NCBI GenBank assembly: GCA_910585215.1
Contig: CAJUDQ010000038.1
Span: forward strand, 19,978 to 33,272
Origin: an uncultured Lachnospiraceae bacterium
GTDB taxonomy: Bacteria > Bacillota > Clostridia > Lachnospirales > Lachnospiraceae
Length of the DNA: 13,295 nt
Direction: 5' to 3'
Below, piece after piece: positions 6,140 to 11,970 of this stretch (positions are counted from its first letter, which is position 1; every line of letters begins with the position of its first letter). Both the position numbers and the translations under genes were made by a program. Under the pieces are notes generated by a model. It was not told the origin of the DNA. It saw only the letters and a program-made list of their open reading frames with translations, and ran no database searches.

Positions 6140-6179
6140 CTTCTTTTGTTAATATGACTATACCCTTAAAATTTGCTTT

Positions 6180-6378
6180 TTATTTATATTTTGACTCATA
6201 TAAATCTGATATCTTACAATCTAATGCTTTTGCTATAGACTCTAATTGCATCAATATTGACGAATTTTTTTTGATTTTCGATGTTGTTAATAGTGCTTTT
6301 TCCTATTCCAGTTTTGAATGATAGTTCTCTTAACGACACATGTTTACTTTTTCGTATGCGCCATATTAATATCTTCAA
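6180..6378 (-). pseudogene. Second XRE-type HTH protein, frameshifted at a poly-A run
   Basis: Starts at TTG 6378 after GGAGG with a 10-base gap. The first part reads ILIWRIRKSKHVSLRELSF then KTGIGKSTINNIENQKK, a clear XRE helix-turn-helix. After the eight-A run (6272-6265) the frame goes wrong and stops. Removing one A gives SSILMQLESIAKALDCKISD then LYESKYK and TAA at 6180, which aligns residue for residue with the usual XRE pattern (IENxK to LExIAKAL). Total 199 bases, one too many. The intact form would be about 65 residues, a small DNA-binding regulator divergent from the cassette at 6562-8527. Mutation, sequence error and transcriptional slippage are all possible. Confidence 0.7.
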
Positions 6379-6403
6379 TTATTCAAATCCTCCGTACATT
6401 TAT

Positions 6404-6432
6404 ATATTACAAAAAATGTTGAAAAATGTCAC
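6404..6432 (-). promoter_or_regulatory. Promoter of the second XRE gene
   Basis: On the minus strand GTGACA (6432-6427), 17 bases, TAATAT (6409-6404). It lies just upstream of the GGAGG site of the XRE gene. Confidence 0.5.
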
Positions 6433-6561
6433 TCTGTAATATCTCTATGTATTATTTAGTATGGGCACAGAATGTAAAATATATAATAAAAATATACTAA
6501 TACTTTATCTTGTTTCGAATGATATTATATTTACACTATCAAATAATAAATTTGTGAAAAA

Positions 6562-6717
6562 ATGTCAGGAAATTGTGAACATTTTACTTTTTCTTTCCAA
6601 AATCTTCCTTTAGAAGCTTTAATATGTTACAATGAATATAATATTTTACCAATTTTGAATCAAAGAATAAATTTAATCACTTACATGAATAATTTATATA
6701 AAAGGAAACTCTTATGA
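6562..6717 (+). CDS. Possible small ORF coupled to the membrane protein gene
   Basis: From ATG 6562 the frame gives 51 residues, beginning MSGNCEHFTFSFQNLPLEAL and ending TGA at 6715-6717. The stop overlaps the next ATG as ATGA, a layout typical of translational coupling. The ribosome binding site is poor (GTGAAAAA), and no family is recognised, so this may be chance. If real, it would be the first gene of the nuclease cassette. Confidence 0.3.
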   Translation: MSGNCEHFTFSFQNLPLEALICYNEYNILPILNQRINLITYMNNLYKRKLL

Positions 6718-6959
6718 AAATATTAAAAATAATTTTTATTATCATATGGACAATATACTGTTTTATAGGCATAGTAAGAAATTATTGGCACTATGATATA
6801 CTTGATTGGCTAATTATTTCTTTATTTGTCTCTATTCCTTATTTAATCATATGGTTCTCACTTCATAAAAAGAAAGTGAAACTCACACAACAAACATTTG
6901 AATGTATCAAATTAAGTAAATCAATTTCCACAGACAAAAACAAGAAAAAAGAAAAGTAG
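6714..6959 (+). CDS. Small two-helix membrane protein
   Basis: An 81-residue protein with an AAAGGAAA ribosome site 7 bases before ATG 6714. Residues 3-20 and about 31-50 are hydrophobic helices (KIIFIIIWTIYCFIGIV; DWLIISLFVSIPYLIIWF). The rest is a Lys-rich cytoplasmic tail (HKKKVKL to DKNKKKEK). No known family. It sits 95 bases before the HsdR-N nuclease on the same strand with no terminator between, so they may be co-transcribed. Small membrane partners occur in several defence operons, but a link here is only suggested by position. Confidence 0.6.
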   Translation: MKILKIIFIIIWTIYCFIGIVRNYWHYDILDWLIISLFVSIPYLIIWFSLHKKKVKLTQQTFECIKLSKSISTDKNKKKEK

Positions 6960-7054
6960 TTTACTATTAACATTATTATATTTATTTTTATAGAAATTTT
7001 CATCATTACTATTATTGTATTACATATATAAAAATTTACATAGGAGAATTGACT

Positions 7055-8206
7055 ATGACAGACGAAGAATTAAAAAACTTTTCCAAAAGAGCATTGGAAC
7101 TAAAAGAACATATTACTACAGAAGAAGCAACAAAAATGTCCCTTGTTGCTCCATTTTTTCAGATTTTAGGATATGATATTTTCAATCCATCTGAATTTTG
7201 TCCTGAATTTACAGCAGATATTGGGATTAAAAAAGGCGAAAAAGTTGATTATGCAATCTTAATAAACGGAAACCCGATTATACTTATTGAAGTAAAGTTT
7301 ATTGACAAAAACTTAGACAAACATAGCTCACAGCTTTTTCGATATTATTCGGCAACTAACGCCCGATTCGCAATTCTTACGAATGGGCTTACTTATCGAT
7401 TTTATACGGACTTAAATGAAAAAAATAAAATGGATAACCAACCTTTTTATGAATTTAATTTATTAAATTTGTCACCTGATGACTATATTGAAATACCAAA
7501 ATTTTCAAAAGAATGTTTCAATGAGGAATCTATTTTTGATAACGCTTCCATTCTGATGTACTCTAATCAGTTTATAGAATACATGCAGGAACAATTATCC
7601 TCTCCCAATGACGAATTTGTTAGGTTTTTCTTAAAAAACGCATATCAAGGTGTAAAAACCCAGAATGTAATTGATAAATTTCGCCCAATATTAAGAAAAG
7701 CATTAAATGACTACATTGATAAAATAGTAAAGGAGAAAATGACTTCACTGGTAAATACATCTTCCTATATATCTGCTGCCAATCAGGAACCAGTAAAACT
7801 TCTCCCATCTAATGAAGAACTTGAATTTTACAACTCAATTCAAGATATGCTCCAAGATGCAGTTGACCCATCTGCTATTACATATAAAAAAACAGAATCT
7901 TATTTTGCTGTTTTGTATAAAAACAATGTAAGAAAATGGCTTATTCGAATAACTATTTCTAATTTCCAAATAACAATTATCGTTCCTGATAAAAATAAAA
8001 ATGAAATTAGATTTAAAATAAATTCTTTGTCTGATGTAAAGTCCTATAAACAATACATTAAAAATGCGCTTTTCATGTATTTGAATATGCCACTCAATCC
8101 AGCAAAAGAGTATTTACATACAAAATGGGGAATATATGAAATGCCCGAACATTACTCTATAAAATTAACCTATGGTCCTCGAACCGATATACAGCCATAT
8201 CAATAA
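7055..8206 (+). CDS. Stand-alone HsdR-N-type PD-(D/E)XK nuclease
   Basis: Start ATG 7055 is preferred: AGGAG lies 8 bases upstream, whereas the TTG at 7049 is too close. The 383-residue protein opens with the HsdR N-terminal-type nuclease domain (HSDR_N_2; about 10-125). The catalytic pattern is KVDYAI with D65, then LIEVK with E79 and K81, followed by the supporting QLFRYY motif (Q93). After a helical middle (about 155-235), the C-terminal domain (about 260-370) reads AVLYKNNVRKWLIRI and is seen in other proteins of this kind. No helicase motor, specificity subunit or methyltransferase is in the window, so this is not a type I restriction system. It may be a solitary phage-defence or element-maintenance nuclease. 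Family call firm, role inferred. Confidence 0.85.
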   Translation: MTDEELKNFSKRALELKEHITTEEATKMSLVAPFFQILGYDIFNPSEFCPEFTADIGIKKGEKVDYAILINGNPIILIEVKFIDKNLDKHSSQLFRYYSATNARFAILTNGLTYRFYTDLNEKNKMDNQPFYEFNLLNLSPDDYIEIPKFSKECFNEESIFDNASILMYSNQFIEYMQEQLSSPNDEFVRFFLKNAYQGVKTQNVIDKFRPILRKALNDYIDKIVKEKMTSLVNTSSYISAANQEPVKLLPSNEELEFYNSIQDMLQDAVDPSAITYKKTESYFAVLYKNNVRKWLIRITISNFQITIIVPDKNKNEIRFKINSLSDVKSYKQYIKNALFMYLNMPLNPAKEYLHTKWGIYEMPEHYSIKLTYGPRTDIQPYQ

Positions 8207-8221
8207 TATTCTCCAGTAACT

Positions 8222-8527
8222 ATGTTAATGATATGTGCTCTGATTTTTAAAGATGTATATGAAATATTCTTTCAAACTACAACTGAGCCACCTACTACAA
8301 CTGCGCCGCCAACTACAACCCAACCGCCGACAGAACCGGAACCGCCTGTACAAACTATAACAGAAGCTCCAAATATTTCTTATAGTTCAGATATGGTGTG
8401 GATTGTTGATACTGGTAAAAAATATCATAGAAAATCGACTTGTAGTAATATGAAAAACCCTTATCAATTAAGTAAAGACGAAACAAGAGCAAGAGGCAGA
8501 GATGCATGCAAAAAATGTTACAGATAA
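8222..8527 (+). CDS. Thr/Pro-linker protein with C-terminal His/Cys site, N-terminus uncertain
   Basis: A 101-residue frame from ATG 8222. It has a short hydrophobic start (MLMICALIF), a Thr/Pro repeat linker (residues 19-50, TTTEPPTTTAPPTTTQPP), then a compact domain with VWIVDTGKKYHRKSTCSN and ARGRDACKKCYR. H69, C74, C96 and C99 look like a zinc site. The domain resembles the small tail found on secreted or membrane-anchored Firmicutes proteins and some nucleases. There is no convincing ribosome site, and the hydrophobic part is short for a full anchor, so the N-terminus may be lost. It is in the same frame as the nuclease gene, separated only by TAA and five codons, so coupling or readthrough is possible. 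Likely surface-exposed. Confidence 0.55.
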   Translation: MLMICALIFKDVYEIFFQTTTEPPTTTAPPTTTQPPTEPEPPVQTITEAPNISYSSDMVWIVDTGKKYHRKSTCSNMKNPYQLSKDETRARGRDACKKCYR

Positions 8528-8654
8528 TAAAAGCAACTTTAAATTAACCCGTTGTGCTAGTTGAAATAATGTGGGGTATTCTGATGTTCCAATTTGGGCA
8601 TTGATTGATACCAGATAAGGATAAATTTTTTGACCTATACATAGGTTCTTTTGA

Positions 8655-8683
8655 TTGAGTATCAGCTTTCCATATGTTATAAT
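8655..8683 (+). promoter_or_regulatory. Promoter of the type I toxin mRNA
   Basis: TTGAGT (8655-8660), 17 bases, TATAAT (8678-8683). Start of RNA is predicted near 8690, giving a leader of about 75 bases. Confidence 0.7.
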
Positions 8684-8727
8684 GAACTCGTGTAATTGAA
8701 AAGAAAGTAGGATGCGATTTTCCGATG

Positions 8728-8763
8728 GATGCCCTCTAGTCTAACGAAAGAGGGTGATGCCCT
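8728..8763 (+). promoter_or_regulatory. Leader hairpin and direct repeat hiding the toxin ribosome site
   Basis: CCCTCT (8732-8737) pairs with AGAGGG (8749-8754), which is the toxin's Shine-Dalgarno sequence. GATGCCCT is also repeated at 8728-8735 and 8756-8763. A 10-codon leader frame (ATG 8712 to TAA 8744) runs through the hairpin. Type I toxin mRNAs commonly hide their ribosome site this way, so translation would be restrained until the hairpin opens. Confidence 0.6.
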
Positions 8764-8844
8764 ATGAGTATAATGGAAGTTCTTACATTATTACTTGTAT
8801 TGTTTACGGCTCTGTCTTACATAGACAATCATAAAAAGAAATAA
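8764..8844 (+). CDS. Holin-like type I toxin peptide (26 aa)
   Basis: A 26-residue peptide: a short start, then one membrane helix (EVLTLLLVLFTALSYI), then a charged tail (DNHKKK). This is the pattern of the putative holin-like toxin family (Hol_Tox; TxpA/BsrG-like type I toxins) of Firmicutes. Overproduced peptides of this kind damage the membrane. GAGGGTGA lies 6 bases before the ATG. The stop codon sits inside the left arm of the terminator stem. It is expressed from its own promoter and faces a convergent antisense RNA. The system would stabilise the element or act against phage. The peptide and RNA layout together make the call strong. Confidence 0.85.
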   Translation: MSIMEVLTLLLVLFTALSYIDNHKKK

Positions 8845-8880
8845 GCATCCCTACCGCCCAAGTTTGGATGCTTATTTCTT
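8836..8880. terminator. Bidirectional terminator of the toxin-antitoxin pair
   Basis: AAGAAATAAGCATCC (8836-8850) and GGATGCTTATTTCTT (8866-8880) are perfect 15-base complements around a 15-base loop. U-rich tracts follow on both strands. It can end the toxin mRNA rightwards and the antisense RNA leftwards. Confidence 0.8.
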
Positions 8881-8929
8881 ATAATCATTTTTACTGAGGG
8901 CAATCGGAGATTCAATTCCGATCACTTCT
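8838..8929 (-). ncRNA. Antisense RNA antitoxin of the type I module
   Basis: A near-consensus minus-strand promoter (TTGAAA at 8964-8959, 17 bases, TATAAT at 8941-8936) would start an RNA near 8929. It runs against the toxin mRNA and ends at the shared hairpin, giving about 90 nt. It is complementary to the toxin 3' untranslated region, as in the txpA/RatA and bsrG/SR4 arrangement. By analogy it would promote decay or block translation of the toxin mRNA. Confidence 0.75.
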
Positions 8930-8935
8930 AAGTAG

Positions 8936-8964
8936 ATTATACATGAGAGCTGCTTGATTTTCAA
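8936..8964 (-). promoter_or_regulatory. Promoter of the antitoxin RNA
   Basis: TTGAAA (8964-8959), exactly 17 bases, TATAAT (8941-8936). The -35 box lies in the loop and right arm of a second plus-strand terminator hairpin. Confidence 0.75.
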
Positions 8965-8980
8965 GTGGCTCTTTATATTA
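8946..8980 (+). terminator. Second terminator downstream of the toxin
   Basis: AGAGC-TG-CTTGA pairs with TCAAG-TG-GCTCT around TTT, then TTATATTATTT. Readthrough at the first hairpin would give a longer toxin mRNA of about 290 nt that overlaps the whole antisense RNA. Confidence 0.65.
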
Positions 8981-9207
8981 TTTATCAGAAATATATTGAA
9001 AGACGGGATTGTGGCTGATACAATCCGATGCTCGCTATTTTTGTGGACACTATCACAGGACAATTTTTCTGCACATCCTACGTCGTGTCTTTACTTTCCG
9101 AGAAAGAAAATAATTGAACCTGTCGGTTGTGAGAAGATCAACATATATAATCCCAATCGTATCGTCTTAAACACATACTTAATTTTTATCCTTATCTAGT
9201 TTCATTC
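8981..9207. other. Gap with no supported gene
   Basis: A 7-bp inverted repeat (GGATTGT/ACAATCC, 9006-9026) and a 29-codon ATG frame (9028-9117) without a ribosome site are present. The missing N-terminal half of the Abi-like gene is not found here in any plus-strand frame, so it has been deleted rather than just frameshifted. Confidence 0.4.
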
Positions 9208-9756
9208 TTGTTTGAAATTATGACAATGGGAGATTTGGGATATTTATTGTCCTGCCTTATCTATGATGTACGGAATGATATATCCAAAAAATTAGGACTG
9301 AATATTTCTTGCGATACGAACAGGCAATTGATATACAAGTACATCTATACATTAAAAGATTTACGAAATGCGATTGCACATAACGCAGTAGTTTTTGATA
9401 CCAGATTTAGAAATATTGACCCAACTAATGCGATGAAGCAATGTTTGAAACTTGATATTGGACTGCCATATGTAAATTTTAAAAGCATTGGGGATTATAT
9501 AATCCTTATGTGTTATTATATGAAACTTTTGAAGACATCAAAGACAGAAATAAAAGCTTTTATTAGAGAATTTGAAAAAATAACAGACAATTATAGGCAA
9601 GCTGTTAATAAGAATGTTGTAGCCATCGTAATTCATCCAGATTTGGCAACAAGAATGAAAATTTTGAAAAATTTTTTTGCAAAACTTGCATTTTTTTCAT
9701 ATTTGTTGTATAGTATAAGTATTAATTGGGGTATACATTTGCGGATGTATACTTGA
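9208..9756 (+). pseudogene. AbiD/AbiF-like (Abi_2) HEPN protein, N-terminal half missing
   Basis: The frame begins abruptly inside a conserved block (LFEIMTMGDLGYLLSCL) with no ribosome site. It then runs through YTLKDLRNAIAHNAVVFD, which carries the HEPN RNase motif R-x4-H (RNAIAH, residues 53-58). The helical remainder reads GDYIILMCYYMKLLKTSKTE and REFEKITDNYRQAVN. Whole Abi_2 proteins are about 300 residues with this motif past the middle, so about 130 N-terminal residues are missing. The last 25 or so residues overlap a promoter and RNA gene and may not be native. Members abort phage infection by cutting RNA. Here the catalytic HEPN helices are present but the protein is incomplete. Confidence 0.75.
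9686..9714 (+). promoter_or_regulatory. Promoter inside the 3' end of the Abi frame
   Basis: TTGCAT (9686-9691), 17 bases, TATAGT (9709-9714). It faces the two hairpins at 9731-9781 with no coding gene of its own. Confidence 0.55.
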
Positions 9757-9785
9757 GAGAGCCGGATTATTCCGGCTCTCTTATG
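9721..9785 (+). ncRNA. Putative short structured RNA linked to the Abi-like HEPN gene
   Basis: RNA of about 65 nt is predicted from the promoter at 9686-9714. Hairpin 1 is perfect: GTATACAT (9731-9738), loop TTGCGG, ATGTATAC (9745-9752). Hairpin 2 is a perfect 10-bp stem, AGAGAGCCGG (9756-9765) with CCGGCTCTCT (9772-9781), followed by TATG rather than a long U-run. AbiF-type HEPN proteins have been reported to work with a neighbouring small RNA as an RNA-linked toxin-antitoxin system. I recall that from the literature and cannot check the structure against it. Alternatively hairpin 2 is simply the Abi gene's terminator. Confidence 0.5.
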
Positions 9786-9857
9786 CTATAAGCATATTAT
9801 ATACTTAAAGCGAATGGCTGGTATAAAAATCAAAACACCTACAACTTTTGAACTTTT

Positions 9858-9889
9858 GAACATCTCATGACTAAAGTCGCGAGATGTTC
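9858..9889. repeat. Long near-perfect palindrome, possible transposon end or REP-like hairpin
   Basis: GAACATCTC (9858-9866) and GAGATGTTC (9881-9889) are perfect complements, and the inner GACT/AGTC (9869-9878) extends the stem to about 15 bp with one mismatch. The loop is only AA. No T-run follows. Just before it AACTTTTG is repeated in tandem (9842-9857). Hairpins like this occur at IS200/IS605 ends and as REP-type repeats, but no transposase is near. Confidence 0.5.
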
Positions 9890-10196
9890 AATATGAACTA
9901 TATATAGAAGAATACAAAAAGGGGTCCTAAATCCATGAAAAAACTTTCTACTTATTTTACTAAGAATTTTCATGTGTGTATCGTTAATTTCATACTCGAA
10001 TATCAGTTCTTTTGAGGATAACCATACCAAATCCAAAAGCACAGAACAGGCAAATACCGATAAGCCAATATCTTACCAAATGTGGAAAATGTCTTTTATG
10101 CAATAACCATTCCAAAATACCAAAAAAGACACTAAACACAATTATTAAAATTATTGAATCTCAAAATACTACCATTACTCAATTGGTTTTCTACAT
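9890..10196. other. Gap with no supported gene
   Basis: Only short frames are present: a 26-codon ATG frame at 9934 after a distant AAGGGG, and an 80-codon frame at 10012-10254 lacking a ribosome site, with a CGKCLLC stretch. None is recognisable. Base composition stays AT-rich. Confidence 0.4.
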
Positions 10197-10412
10197 TTGG
10201 ACAAATCTATTATTATTGTTAAAACAAAAAGGAACTATGTCAGAATTTATATAGACAAGATAGAGTTCCATGTAATTGAGCTTCCAAAGCTTTTCCCAGA
10301 GCTGAAAGAAAACGATAACAATAGACTATTGCAGAATTTTATCAAACTCGACCGAAAGGAGACTTACCTTGTCCGAAAAATACTTAATATATTTAAGAAA
10401 AAGTCGCGCTGA
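10197..10412 (+). pseudogene. Possible fragment of an Rpn/PD-(D/E)XK transposase-like protein
   Basis: A 71-codon frame from TTG 10197. Its middle (YVRIYIDKIEFHVIELPKLF, then NFIKLDRKE) faintly recalls the 'IHFIELPK...WLxFI' block of the Rpn recombination-promoting nuclease family. There is no ribosome site, and the frame ends inside the recombinase gene. The call is weak; it may be chance. Confidence 0.22.
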
Positions 10413-11955
10413 CCATGAACTGGAAGCCCGTGGCGAATCTGAAACCCTTGCCAGGCATGAAAAGCTTCTGACTGACTATGCTGTAAAGAACCATTTGAAT
10501 ATTTCCAAAATATATAAGGAAATCGTCTCTGGCGAAAGCATTGCCGCCCGACCAGAAATTCAAAAACTTCTTCAGGACGTGGAAACCGGAGAATACGCCG
10601 GAGTATTAGTTGTAGAAGTCGAACGTTTAGCCCGTGGTGATACTATGGACCAAGGTTACATATCCTCTGTCTTTAAATATAGTGATACAAAGATTATTAC
10701 TCCTTCAAAAATCTATGACCCAAACAACGAATTTGATGAAGAATACTTTGAATTTGGTTTATTTATGTCTCGTCGTGAATATAAAACCATCAATCGGCGT
10801 ATCCAGCGCGGTCGTATTGCTTCTGTCAATGAGGGTAAATATATCGCCAGCACTGCTCCATACGGCTACCGTAGAATAAAAATTGCTGAAGATAAAGGCT
10901 ATACATTGGAAATATGCAAAGAGGAATCTAACGTTATCCGCCTCATTTTTGATTTATACACAAACGGAAAACATCTTCCAGACAATACTATAAAACAAAT
11001 GGGAATGTCCTTAATTGCAAAAGAACTTGATTCTATGGGAATAAAACCCCGTATCGCGAAAACATGGTCCCCTTCCAGCATAAAAGATATTCTTACCAAT
11101 CCAGTCTATATAGGTAAGATTCGCTGGAGCAAAGATAAAACTATCAAAAAAGCTGGTTCAGCCAAGGAATACCGTAGAAAAAATAATAACTTTATACTTG
11201 TTGATGGTCTTCATGAGGCAATTGTAGAAGAATCTGTTTTTAAAAAAGCTGCTGCCATTTTAAAAGCAAACACACATGTCTCCTTACAGAAAAACACCGT
11301 TTTGCAAAATCCACTTACTGGTCTTGTTTACTGCCAGAAATGCGGTACACTTATGACTCGTGCTGCTTCTAATACAAAAATAAACTATCCAGTATTAAAA
11401 TGCCCTAACCGATATTGCGACAATATATCTGCTCCTCTTAAACTGATTGAAGAACATGTTCTGCTTTCTTTGAAGGAATGGGCTGATTCAAATGAATTAG
11501 ACTGGACAGTACATAATAAAACCATGAAAATCAGTGACAGTCTTTCTTTTAAACAAAATCATCTGAAAACTCTTCAGGCCAATCTTGATTCGTTGAACAA
11601 ACAATTAGATAAAACATATACCCTGCTTGAACGTGAAATATACACTGTAGAAATTTTTCAAAAGCGAAGCCAGCAGCTTAATGATGAAATTTCCACTACT
11701 CAAAAAGCTCTTAAAGAAGCCCAAAATGACTATGAAAAAACCTTCTCTGAGCAAAGTTTAATAAAATCTTTTTTGCCAAGAGTATATAATATTATTGAAG
11801 TCTATCAGGAACTGGACAATGCCTCTGCAAAAAATTCATTGTTAAAGGAAGTCATAGAAAAAATAGAATATTTAAAGACAACTGCAAATAAAAAAAATCA
11901 AGGGCATAAAGCAAACTTTAATCTTACCCTTTTTCCAAAAATAAAAAATCTATAG
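10369..11955 (+). CDS. Large serine recombinase (integrase/excisionase)
   Basis: A complete 528-residue protein. The start is TTG 10369, with AAGGAG 7 bases upstream. The N-terminal resolvase domain holds the nucleophile S12 (YLRKSRAD), R61 (AARPE) and the VVEVERLARGD block (R86, R89). A recombinase domain follows (about 165-300: APYGYRRI, WSPSSIKDILTNPVYIG). A zinc ribbon comes next (C322, C325, C345, C350), then a long coiled coil (about 385-460) that controls integration versus excision in this class. It would cut and join attachment sites to move the element. It lies at one end of the phage-derived region, as integrases do. Intact, unlike the virion genes; the attachment sites are not identified. 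Confidence 0.92.
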   Translation: MSEKYLIYLRKSRADHELEARGESETLARHEKLLTDYAVKNHLNISKIYKEIVSGESIAARPEIQKLLQDVETGEYAGVLVVEVERLARGDTMDQGYISSVFKYSDTKIITPSKIYDPNNEFDEEYFEFGLFMSRREYKTINRRIQRGRIASVNEGKYIASTAPYGYRRIKIAEDKGYTLEICKEESNVIRLIFDLYTNGKHLPDNTIKQMGMSLIAKELDSMGIKPRIAKTWSPSSIKDILTNPVYIGKIRWSKDKTIKKAGSAKEYRRKNNNFILVDGLHEAIVEESVFKKAAAILKANTHVSLQKNTVLQNPLTGLVYCQKCGTLMTRAASNTKINYPVLKCPNRYCDNISAPLKLIEEHVLLSLKEWADSNELDWTVHNKTMKISDSLSFKQNHLKTLQANLDSLNKQLDKTYTLLEREIYTVEIFQKRSQQLNDEISTTQKALKEAQNDYEKTFSEQSLIKSFLPRVYNIIEVYQELDNASAKNSLLKEVIEKIEYLKTTANKKNQGHKANFNLTLFPKIKNL

Positions 11956-11970
11956 ATTGTAAATACAAAA

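Noticed and set aside
7055..8206. Type I restriction system (hsdR)
   Set aside because: The gene is about one third of HsdR length, has no helicase motifs, and hsdM and hsdS are absent from the window.
8954..9199. 81-codon plus-strand frame after the toxin module
   Set aside because: It begins inside the terminator hairpin with no ribosome site, and no domain is recognisable.
10012..10254. 80-codon frame with CGKCLLC, considered as a zinc protein
   Set aside because: No start signal, only one Cys cluster, low-complexity Asn/Ile/Lys composition typical of AT-rich noncoding DNA.
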